The notes below the pieces were generated by a model, which saw nothing but the letters and a program-made list of their open reading frames with translations, ran no database searches and was not told the DNA's origin. Of a stretch of 64,000 bases of DNA, positions 9,689 to 18,699 are shown in pieces (within the stretch, counting starts at the first letter, position 1; each line of letters begins with the position of its first letter). This DNA is from Streptomyces marincola (GTDB lineage Bacteria > Actinomycetota > Actinomycetes > Streptomycetales > Streptomycetaceae). The position numbers and the translations under genes were made by a program. The stretch lies in contig NZ_CP084541.1 in the NCBI RefSeq assembly GCF_020410765.1, positions 4,359,001 through 4,423,000 on the forward strand, written 5' to 3'.

Positions 9689-10300
9689 ATGACTTCCGTC
9701 CTTGTCTGCGACGACTCCCCGCTCGCCCGGGAGGCGCTCCGCCGCGCGGTCGCGACCGTGCCCGGCGTCGAGCGGGTCACGACGGCCGCCAACGGCGAGG
9801 AGGTCCTGCGCCGCTGGGGTGCCGACCGTTCCGACCTGATTCTGATGGACGTCCGAATGCCCGGCCTCGGCGGAGTGGAAACCGTGCGCCGGCTTCTTTC
9901 CGCCGACCCCGGCGCGCGCATCATCATGCTGACCGTCGCGGAGGACCTCGACGGCGTGGCGCTGGCCGTGGCCGCGGGCGCCCGCGGCTACCTGCACAAG
10001 GACGCGTCCCGCGCCGAGCTGCGCGCGACGGTCACCCAGGCGCTGGCCGACCCGACCTGGCGGCTGGCGCCGCGGCGGCTGCGTTCCTCGGACATGGGTG
10101 CCGCCCCGACCCTGACCGCGCGCGAGATCCAGGTGCTCGAAGGGATGAGCCACGGCCGTTCCAACGCCGAGATCGGACGTGAGCTTTTTCTCTCCGAGGA
10201 CACGGTCAAGACGCACGCCCGCAGGCTGTTCAAGAAGCTCGGTGCCTCGGACCGCGCGCACGCCGTCGCGCTGGGGTTCCGCTGGGGACTCGTCCGCTGA
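9689..10300 (+). CDS. bldM: Orphan response regulator BldM
   Basis: BldM is a developmental transcription factor that activates aerial growth genes as a homodimer and sporulation genes as a heterodimer with WhiI. The 203-residue protein (the same length as in S. coelicolor, as I recall) has a receiver domain with the acidic pair at D8/D9, the phospho-site position D54 (LILMDVRMPG) and a Lys in YLHKDAS. A LuxR-type helix-turn-helix follows (LTAREIQVLEGMSHGRSNAE). No sensor kinase is adjacent, and the homologue works without phosphorylation (known for BldM). The ATG at 9689 follows GGAGGG; the frame upstream of it is leader. The BldN-type promoter is 100 bases upstream. Confidence 0.95.
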   Translation: MTSVLVCDDSPLAREALRRAVATVPGVERVTTAANGEEVLRRWGADRSDLILMDVRMPGLGGVETVRRLLSADPGARIIMLTVAEDLDGVALAVAAGARGYLHKDASRAELRATVTQALADPTWRLAPRRLRSSDMGAAPTLTAREIQVLEGMSHGRSNAEIGRELFLSEDTVKTHARRLFKKLGASDRAHAVALGFRWGLVR

Positions 10301-10446
10301 ACGAGAGGACCGGACGGGGACGCGGCCACGGGCGGCACCCCGTCCGGTGAGGTGCGGTCGCCCAAAAGAATCCTGGTTGACGCATCCTTGGAAGTATGAC
10401 GCTCCTTGGGGACGAGTCGACCAGGTGCGAGGGGAGGGCCCGGGAC

Positions 10447-11130
10447 ATGTCGTTCGGCACTCCCGCGCACAACGCTCCCGCCGCATATAACGCTTCGGTG
10501 CACAACTCCGCCCGCGGTGGTCCGGAAGCCGCGGCGACGGTGCACCATGGACCGATGCGCGATGACGAGGCGACGGCGATCGGCACGCTCGTACATCGCG
10601 CGGCCGAAGGGGACGCGCAGGCCACACACGATCTGCTGGCCCACGTGCACCCGCTCGCGTTGCGCTACTGCCGCATGCGCCTGGCCCGGCTGCCCGGCGA
10701 GGCCAGGCACTTCGTGGACGACCTCGCGCAGGAGGTCTGCCTCGCGGTGCTGTGCGCGCTCCCGCGCTACCGGGACACCGGGAGACCGTTCGACGCCTTC
10801 GTCGTGGCCATCGCGCAGCACAAGGTGGCCGACCTGCAACGGGCCGCGCTGCGCGGTCCCGGCAGCACCGCCGTGCCCTCGGACGAGATGCCGGAACGCC
10901 CCGACGACTCGCTCGGGCCCGAGGAGCGGGCGCTGCTGAGCAGCGACGCCGAATGGGCCCGCACCCTGCTGGCCAGCCTGCCCGCCCACCTGCGCGAGCT
11001 GGTGCTGCTCCGGGTCGCGATCGGGCTGACCGCGGAGGAGACGGGGCAGAAGCTCGGCATGTCCCCCGGTGCGGTGCGCGTGGCGCAGCACCGCGCGCTG
11101 AGCAGGCTGCGGGCGCTGGCCGGGCGCTGA
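10447..11130 (+). CDS. shbA: ECF-family RNA polymerase sigma factor, ShbA-like
   Basis: This ECF sigma has region 2 ([37 protein letters not shown]) and region 4 with the helix-turn-helix [20 protein letters not shown]. Its location between bldM and guaB is that of ShbA, the ECF sigma that drives transcription of hrdB in Streptomyces. No anti-sigma gene is adjacent. The ATG at 10447 (227 residues) was chosen because GGGGAGG lies about 10 bases upstream. The first 36 residues are Ala/His-rich and probably disordered; an ATG at 10555 would give a 191-residue protein covering only the conserved domains. The symbol is assigned by position and fold, so it is less certain than the family. Confidence 0.85.
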   Translation: MSFGTPAHNAPAAYNASVHNSARGGPEAAATVHHGPMRDDEATAIGTLVHRAAEGDAQATHDLLAHVHPLALRYCRMRLARLPGEARHFVDDLAQEVCLAVLCALPRYRDTGRPFDAFVVAIAQHKVADLQRAALRGPGSTAVPSDEMPERPDDSLGPEERALLSSDAEWARTLLASLPAHLRELVLLRVAIGLTAEETGQKLGMSPGAVRVAQHRALSRLRALAGR

Positions 11131-12696
<1,566 letters not shown>

Positions 12697-12725
12697 TCCG
12701 GCCGCGGCGCAAGGAGAACTTCACC

Positions 12726-13841
12726 GTGACGGAAATCGAGATCGGCCGCGGCAAGCGCGGGCGGCGGGCGTACGCGTTCGACGACATCGCCGTGGTGCCG
12801 AGCCGGCGCACGCGTGATCCGAAAGAGGTCTCGATCGCCTGGCAGATCGACGCCTACCGGTTCGAGCTGCCGTTCCTGGCGGCCCCGATGGACTCGGTCG
12901 TCTCGCCGGCCACGGCGATCCGCATCGGTGAGTCGGGCGGCCTCGGCGTGCTGAACCTGGAGGGTCTGTGGACCCGCTACGAGGACCCCGAGCCGCTGCT
13001 CGACGAGATCACCGAGCTGGAGGAGTCCGCGGCGAACCGCAGGCTCCAGGAGATCTACGCCGCGCCGATCCAGGAGGAGCTGATCTTCCGGCGCATCCGT
13101 GAGGTCAGGGAGGCCGGCGTGGTCACGGCCGCGGCGCTCTCGCCGCAGCGGACCGCGCAGTTCTCCAAGGCGGTGCTCGACGCGGGCGTCGACATCTTCG
13201 TGATCCGCGGCACGACCGTCTCGGCCGAGCACGTCTCCAGCGCGGCCGAGCCGCTGAACCTCAAGCAGTTCATCTACGAGCTCGACGTGCCGGTGATCGT
13301 CGGCGGCTGCGCGACCTACACCGCGGCCCTCCACCTGATGCGGACCGGGGCCGCCGGGGTGCTCGTCGGGTTCGGCGGCGGCGCGGCGCACACGACGCGG
13401 AACGTGCTGGGCATCCAGGTGCCGATGGCGACCGCGGTGGCCGATGTCGCCGCGGCCCGCAGGGACTACATGGACGAGTCGGGCGGGCGTTACGTGCACG
13501 TCATCGCGGACGGCGGCGTCGGCTGGTCGGGCGACCTGCCGAAGGCCATCGCGTGCGGGGCCGACGCGGTGATGATGGGCTCGCCGCTCGCGCGCGCGAG
13601 CGACGCCCCCGGGCGCGGCCACCACTGGGGCATGGAGGCCGTGCACGAGGACGTGCCGCGCGGCAAGAAGGTGCACCTGGGCACCGTGGGCACCACGGAG
13701 GAGATCCTGACGGGCCCCTCGCAGATCCCGGACGGCTCGATGAACTTCTTCGGCGCCCTGCGCCGGGCGATGGCGACCACGGGCTACTCGGAGCTGAAGG
13801 AGTTCCAGCGGGTCGAGGTCACGATCGCCGAGTCCCGCTGA
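12726..13841 (+). CDS. guaB3: GuaB-family IMP dehydrogenase-related protein, no CBS domains, no catalytic Cys
   Basis: This 371-residue TIM-barrel protein belongs to the IMPDH/GMP reductase superfamily (GuaB3 type, TIGR01304-like). It opens with GRGKRGRRAYAFDDIAVVPS and APMDSVVSP, as GuaB does, but lacks the CBS insertion. At the position of the catalytic loop it reads GGGAAHTTR, so the nucleophilic Cys of IMPDH and GMPR is absent. Phosphate-binding and C-terminal motifs (ADGGVGWSGDLPKAIACGAD) are kept. From memory, other actinobacterial GuaB3 proteins also lack the Cys, so this is a family trait and not a local mutation. The function is unsettled. It follows guaB directly; GTG start after AAGGAG. 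The gene symbol is by family resemblance. Confidence 0.88.
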   Translation: MTEIEIGRGKRGRRAYAFDDIAVVPSRRTRDPKEVSIAWQIDAYRFELPFLAAPMDSVVSPATAIRIGESGGLGVLNLEGLWTRYEDPEPLLDEITELEESAANRRLQEIYAAPIQEELIFRRIREVREAGVVTAAALSPQRTAQFSKAVLDAGVDIFVIRGTTVSAEHVSSAAEPLNLKQFIYELDVPVIVGGCATYTAALHLMRTGAAGVLVGFGGGAAHTTRNVLGIQVPMATAVADVAAARRDYMDESGGRYVHVIADGGVGWSGDLPKAIACGADAVMMGSPLARASDAPGRGHHWGMEAVHEDVPRGKKVHLGTVGTTEEILTGPSQIPDGSMNFFGALRRAMATTGYSELKEFQRVEVTIAESR

Positions 13842-13846
13842 GCGCG

Positions 13847-13876
13847 GACTCCGGGGCGGCCGTCCGCCCCGGAGTC
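13847..13876. terminator. Bidirectional terminator after the guaB operon
   Basis: A perfect 13-bp stem (13847–13859 with 13864–13876) closes a CCGT loop. It sits in the 58-base gap between two convergent genes. Confidence 0.75.
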
Positions 13877-13899
13877 GCGGGCCCGTTGTGCGACGCGCG

Positions 13900-15354
13900 T
13901 CAGCGGCGCCGCCAGGGCCCGGTGATCGCGAGCAGGATGCCGGGTTCCTGGATGCTGGCGTACAGCGTGTTGCCGTCCGGCGAGAACGTCACCCCGGCGA
14001 ACTCGCTGTACTCCGGCTCCTCGCGGGTGCCGATGTTGACCTCGTTGCGGGCGAGCGCGAACGTGCCGCCGTGCGGGTCGGTGCCGAACAGGTGCTGCAA
14101 GCCCTCGCCGTCCTCCGCGATGACCAGGCCGCCGTAGGGCGAGACCGTGATGTTGTCGGGGCCGTCGGGGCGGCGCCCGCCGAGCGGGCGCGGGTTCACG
14201 CCGAAGCGCACCTTGAGGGTGGCGGTGCGGCGCCTCGGGTCGTAGAACCAGACCTGCCCGTCGTGCGGTTCGCCCGGACTCTCGTCCCTGGCGTAGGACG
14301 ACACGAAGTACGCGCCGCCGTCGCCCCACCACATGCCTTCGAGCTTGCGGCCACGGGTGACGCGGCCCGGGCCGAACTGCTCGCGCACGGGCGTGTCCCG
14401 TGCGTCGCGGTCGGGCACGGGCACCCAGTCCACGCCGAGCACCGTGCCCGGCTCGGTGACGCGCGAGAGGTCGTCGACGAACCGGCCGCGGTCGTCGAAG
14501 CAGCGGAACGCCTCGAACGCGCCGTCCTCGTCGGCCAGCCGGCCGAGCCGCCCGCGGCCGTGCCTGAACCCGTCGGGGGGCGTCCAGCGGTAGAAGAGGC
14601 CGTTCGGCTCGTCGGCGTCCTCCGTGAGGTAGAGATGGCCGCGCCGCGGGTCGACGACGACGGCCTCGTGGTCGAAGCGCCCCAGGGCCTTGATCGGCCG
14701 CGGTCCGCGGCCGGCGGACCGGCTGCGCGGGTCGACCTCGAACACGTAGCCGTGGTCGCGGGTCATGCCGTTCTCGCCGGCGAGGTCGGAGTTCTCCTCG
14801 CAGGTGAGCCACGTGCCCCACGGCATGGTGCCGCCCGCGCAGTTGTTGGAGGTGCCGGCGATGCCGACCCACTCGGTGACCCGCCCGTGCGGGTCGACCT
14901 CGACGACCGTGCAGCCGCCGGGCGCGGCCGGGTCGTACACCAGTCCCTCGGTGAGGGGCACGGGGTGCTCCCACTCGGAACGGGGGCCGTCCATCTCGTG
15001 GTTGACGACGAGCAGCACGGTGCCGCGCGGCCCTTCGAAGGTGCCGGTGCCGTCGTGGTTGCCCGGCGTGTACTCGCCGGTGGTCAGCCGGGTGCCGCCG
15101 GTGCGGGTGAGGACGCGGTAGCGGAAACCCTCGGGCAGGGACAGCACGCCCTCGGGGTCGGGCACGAGCGGCCCGTAGCCGGCCCCGCCGCCCGGGCGGC
15201 CGGGCCCGCCCGCGAGCGCGCCGGGCGCGCTCGCCAGGACCCCCACGCTGCCGGTGAGTGCCACCCCGGTACCGAGGGCGGAGCGGCCCACGAAGGCCCG
15301 GCGGCTGAGGCCGGGCGTTCCGCCTGACGCGGTCACGTGTTCGTCTGCGCTCAT
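13900..15354 (-). CDS. Tat-exported DUF839/PhoX-like phosphatase
   Basis: This 484-residue secreted protein has a twin-arginine signal (SRRAFVGRSALGTGVALTG, cleavage likely near residue 49) and a beta-propeller of the DUF839/PhoX family. Motifs seen include the conserved WGTWLTCEEN and GRFDHEAVVVDP, with acidic ligands for Ca2+/Fe, plus EGMWWGDGGAYFVSSYARDE and a C-terminal FSPDGNTLYASIQEPG. PhoX enzymes are Ca/Fe-dependent alkaline phosphatases exported folded, which fits Tat use. The start codon ATG 15354 is followed by a short hydrophilic stretch before the RR motif. It is monocistronic between two convergent/tandem minus genes. Phosphatase activity is inferred from family only. Confidence 0.85.
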   Translation of the reverse strand: MSADEHVTASGGTPGLSRRAFVGRSALGTGVALTGSVGVLASAPGALAGGPGRPGGGAGYGPLVPDPEGVLSLPEGFRYRVLTRTGGTRLTTGEYTPGNHDGTGTFEGPRGTVLLVVNHEMDGPRSEWEHPVPLTEGLVYDPAAPGGCTVVEVDPHGRVTEWVGIAGTSNNCAGGTMPWGTWLTCEENSDLAGENGMTRDHGYVFEVDPRSRSAGRGPRPIKALGRFDHEAVVVDPRRGHLYLTEDADEPNGLFYRWTPPDGFRHGRGRLGRLADEDGAFEAFRCFDDRGRFVDDLSRVTEPGTVLGVDWVPVPDRDARDTPVREQFGPGRVTRGRKLEGMWWGDGGAYFVSSYARDESPGEPHDGQVWFYDPRRRTATLKVRFGVNPRPLGGRRPDGPDNITVSPYGGLVIAEDGEGLQHLFGTDPHGGTFALARNEVNIGTREEPEYSEFAGVTFSPDGNTLYASIQEPGILLAITGPWRRR

Positions 15355-15417
15355 GGGACATCACCTTGGCGCCGCGGGGAGAATGGCGCCTGAACGCTAG
15401 GCGAAGCCGCCCGTACG

Positions 15418-16650
15418 TCACAACCGGTGTGCTGCCCCCGCGGGCGTCGCGCCCCTGGTGTCGAACAGCAACTGGGCCTTGGTCGCCAGCCCTTGCAGGT
15501 CGTACGTGCCGTGGTGCTGGAGCAGCAGGGTCAGGTCGGCGGCGGCGACGGCGTCGTGCAGCGAGTCGGCCCGCGCGACCGGTCGGCCTGCCACGCGCCA
15601 CTCGGCGGTGAACGGATCGTGGAAGGTCAGCCGCGCGCCGAGCCCGAGCAGCCGGGAGGCGATCTCCCCGGCCGGGGAGCCCGTCAGGTCCGGGAGGTCG
15701 GGACGGTAGGTGACGCCGAGCAGCAGCACGTGGGCGCCGCGCACCGACTTGCCGTGCTCGTTCAGCAGGGCGGCAGCCCGTTCGGTGACGTACCGGGGCA
15801 TGCGCTCATTGACCTGGCGCGCGACGTCCACCAGCCTGAGCCGGCCGCCGGGGTCGCCTGGCGCCGCGTGGCCGCCCGCGCCCGGGCCCGGCCTGAACGC
15901 GAGGAAGCCGAACGGCTTGGTCTCGGCGCAGCGCACGACATCCCACAGGTCGATGTTCAACTCGTGGCAGAGGACGGCCATTTCGTTGACGAGGGCGATG
16001 TTGACGTGGCGGAAGTTCGTCTCCAGGAGCTTGACCGCCTCGGCCTCGCGCAGCCCCCTGGCCCGCACCACCTTGTCGGTCAGCCGGCCGTAGAACGCGG
16101 CGGCTGCCTCGGTGCAGGCGGGCGTGAGGCCGCCGATGACGCGCGGCACGTTGGCGTAGTGGAACGTGCGGCTGCCCGGGTCGAGCCGCCCGGGGGCGTG
16201 CGCCAGGTGGAAGTCGTGACCGGCGCGCAGCCCCGAGCCGCGTTCGAGCAGGGGGCGCACGATGTCCTGCGTCGTGCCGGGGTGCACGGCGGATTCGACC
16301 ACGACCAGCGTGCGCGGGCGCAGTACGGGCGCCAGGGCGCCGGCCGCCGCGCGGACCGCGCCGAGGTCGGGGGCGCGCCCGGCGCCCGGCGGCGTCGGCG
16401 CGCAGATCAGCGCGGTGCGGACCCGGCCGAGCACCGCGGCCTCGCTCGTGGCGCGGAACCCGGCGGCGAGCATGCGGCGCAGGTCGGCCGCGGCCAAGGG
16501 GGAACCGGCCGGGGGCCGGCCGGCGTTCAGCTCGGTCGCGGCCCCCGGGTCCGCGAGGAAGCCGACGGTGCCGATGCCGGCGGCGGTGGCGGCCCGGGCG
16601 GCGGGCAGCCCCAGCGGTCCCAGATCGAGAACGGCGAGATCAGCGGGCAT
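15418..16650 (-). CDS. UDP-glucose/UDP-ManNAc dehydrogenase-like protein with catalytic Cys replaced
   Basis: This 410-residue protein is built like the nucleotide-sugar dehydrogenases (WecC/Ugd): N-terminal Rossmann domain, ESAVHPGTTQDIV, the central helix motif NFRHVNIALVNE, CAETKPFGFLAFRPGPGAGGH, and a C-terminal domain with LLGVTYRPDLPDL. These enzymes make UDP-uronic acids through a Cys thioester. Here the active-site GGHC-type motif reads G-G-H261-A262, so the nucleophile is gone. The dinucleotide loop is also degraded: LDLGPLGLP where families have GxGYVGLP. I therefore expect no dehydrogenase activity; it may be a regulatory or binding homologue. The ATG at 16650 was chosen because the frame upstream is antisense to glpD. 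Confidence 0.8.
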   Translation of the reverse strand: MPADLAVLDLGPLGLPAARAATAAGIGTVGFLADPGAATELNAGRPPAGSPLAAADLRRMLAAGFRATSEAAVLGRVRTALICAPTPPGAGRAPDLGAVRAAAGALAPVLRPRTLVVVESAVHPGTTQDIVRPLLERGSGLRAGHDFHLAHAPGRLDPGSRTFHYANVPRVIGGLTPACTEAAAAFYGRLTDKVVRARGLREAEAVKLLETNFRHVNIALVNEMAVLCHELNIDLWDVVRCAETKPFGFLAFRPGPGAGGHAAPGDPGGRLRLVDVARQVNERMPRYVTERAAALLNEHGKSVRGAHVLLLGVTYRPDLPDLTGSPAGEIASRLLGLGARLTFHDPFTAEWRVAGRPVARADSLHDAVAAADLTLLLQHHGTYDLQGLATKAQLLFDTRGATPAGAAHRL

Positions 16651-16921
16651 GCGCGGTACGAGTCCCTTCTCCCCTCTGGTCAGCTTAGGGGCATATATGA
16701 CAGATGTAGCTGATTGACCGGTGCTGCGAGGGCGGTGACGCGCCAGCGGGACGGAATTGGGGAACCATCCGGAGAGCGGGCCCGGCGGCGCGCGGGCGGC
16801 GACGGGAAAAACCGGGCGGCACATCCGGTGGGCCGCGCCGAGCAGGGCACCCGTCAGGAGCGGGGGAGCGCCCGGGGCGGCCCGGGGGACGGCGGATCCG
16901 GACGACGGAGGAGGCGCACAC

Positions 16922-18628
16922 GTGAGAACAGCCGCGATGGGGCCGCAGCAGCGGGCCGAGGCACTGGCCCGGATGGCGGAGCGCGAACTCGACGTGCTGG
17001 TGATCGGCGGCGGTGTGGTCGGCGCGGGAACGGCGCTCGACGCCGTCACGCGCGGCCTGACGACGGGTCTGGTCGAGGCCGGGGACTGGGCCTCCGGCAC
17101 GTCGAGCCGGTCGAGCAAGCTGATCCACGGCGGACTGCGCTACCTGGAGATGCTGGACTTCGCGCTGGTCAGAGAGGCGTTGAAGGAACGCGGGCTGCTG
17201 CTGGAGCGGATCGCGCCGCACCTGGTGCGGCCCGTCCCGTTCCTCTACCCGCTGCGACACCGCGGCTGGGAGCGCTTCTACGCCGGCTCGGGGGTGGCCC
17301 TCTACGACACGATGGCGCTGTCCTCGGGGCACGGCCGCGGCCTGCCGAGGCACCGGCACCTGACGCGCGGCCGGGCGCTGCGGGTGGCGCCGTGCCTGCG
17401 CAAGGACGCGTTGACCGGCGCGTTGCAGTACTACGACGCGCAAGTGGACGACGCCAGGTACGTCGCCACACTGGTGCGCACCGCCGCGAGCTACGGGGCG
17501 CACGTCGCCAACCGCGCGCGGGTCACGGAGTTCCTGCGCGAGGGGGAGCGCGTCGTCGGCGTGCGCGTGCGCGACCTGGAGCAGAACGGCACCTACGAGG
17601 TGCGGGCCAAGCAGGTGGTGAACGCCACCGGCGTGTGGACCGACGACACGCAGGCCATGATCGCCGAACGCGGCCAGTTCCACGTGCGGGCCTCCAAGGG
17701 CATCCACCTGGTCGTGCCCAAGGACCGCATCCACTCCTCGACGGGCCTGATCCTGCGCACCGAGACGAGCGTGCTGTTCGTCATCCCGTGGGGCCGGCAC
17801 TGGATCATCGGGACCACGGACACCGCGTGGGACCTGGACAAGGCGCATCCGGCGGCGTCGAGCGCCGACATCGACTACCTGCTCGACCGCGTCAACGCGG
17901 TGCTGGCCGTTCCGCTGCGGCGCGACGACGTGGAGGGCGTGTACGCGGGGCTGCGCCCGCTGCTCGCCGGCGAGTCGGACGCGACGAGCAAGCTGTCGCG
18001 CGAGCACACCGTGGCGCACCCGGTGCCCGGGCTCGTGGTGGTGGCGGGCGGCAAGTACACGACGTACCGCGTGATGGCGAAGGACGCGGTCGACGCGGCG
18101 GTCCACGGCCTGGACCAGCGGGTCGCGGACTGCTGCACGGAGGAGGTGCGGCTGGCCGGCGCCGAGGGCTACCACGCGCTGTGGAACGCGCGGGCCGGGC
18201 TCGCGGCGCGGGCCGGCCTGCACGGGGCCCGCGTCGAGCATTTGCTGCACCGCTACGGCTCGCTGACGGAGGAACTGCTCGACCTGATCGCGGCCGACCC
18301 CCGGCTCGGCGAGCCGCTGCCGGCCGCGGACGACTACCTCAAGGCCGAGATCGTCTACGCCTGTTCGCACGAGGGAGCACGCCACCTGGAGGACGTGCTG
18401 ACGCGGCGCACCCGGATCTCGATCGAGACGTTCGACCGGGGCACGCGCAGCGCGCGGGAGTGCGCCGAGCTCATGGCCGGCGTTCTGGAGTGGACACCGG
18501 AGCAGATCGAACGCGAGGTCGAGCACTACGAGAAGCGGGTGGAGGCGGAACGCGAGTCCCAGACGCAACCGGACGACCGCACCGCGGACGCGGCCCGCCT
18601 CGGCGCCCAGGACGCGGTGCCCCTGTGA
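16922..18628 (+). CDS. glpD: Aerobic glycerol-3-phosphate dehydrogenase (FAD)
   Basis: GlpD oxidises glycerol-3-phosphate to dihydroxyacetone phosphate at the membrane, passing electrons to quinone. The 568-residue protein opens its FAD domain with VLVIGGGVVGAGTALDAVTR, followed by EAGDWASGTSSRSSKLIHGG, which is diagnostic of GlpD. The substrate-domain motif NATGVWTDD and the C-terminal DAO_C domain (YACSHEGARHLEDVL) are intact. The GTG at 16922 has GGAGGAGG about 9 bases upstream; an in-frame ATG at 16757 would add a Gly/Arg-rich tail and is less likely. No glpF or glpK lies beside it. Confidence 0.94.
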   Translation: MRTAAMGPQQRAEALARMAERELDVLVIGGGVVGAGTALDAVTRGLTTGLVEAGDWASGTSSRSSKLIHGGLRYLEMLDFALVREALKERGLLLERIAPHLVRPVPFLYPLRHRGWERFYAGSGVALYDTMALSSGHGRGLPRHRHLTRGRALRVAPCLRKDALTGALQYYDAQVDDARYVATLVRTAASYGAHVANRARVTEFLREGERVVGVRVRDLEQNGTYEVRAKQVVNATGVWTDDTQAMIAERGQFHVRASKGIHLVVPKDRIHSSTGLILRTETSVLFVIPWGRHWIIGTTDTAWDLDKAHPAASSADIDYLLDRVNAVLAVPLRRDDVEGVYAGLRPLLAGESDATSKLSREHTVAHPVPGLVVVAGGKYTTYRVMAKDAVDAAVHGLDQRVADCCTEEVRLAGAEGYHALWNARAGLAARAGLHGARVEHLLHRYGSLTEELLDLIAADPRLGEPLPAADDYLKAEIVYACSHEGARHLEDVLTRRTRISIETFDRGTRSARECAELMAGVLEWTPEQIEREVEHYEKRVEAERESQTQPDDRTADAARLGAQDAVPL

Positions 18629-18699
18629 CCCGGACGGCTCCCGCGGCCCGGTGAGTCGGTGGCATGGGTGACAATGGCCGGGGAAGCCGGAGGGGACGC

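Noticed and set aside
10377..10400. TTGACG ... TATGAC as a promoter of the ECF sigma gene
   Set aside because: The spacing is 12 bases, too short for a sigma-70-type promoter.
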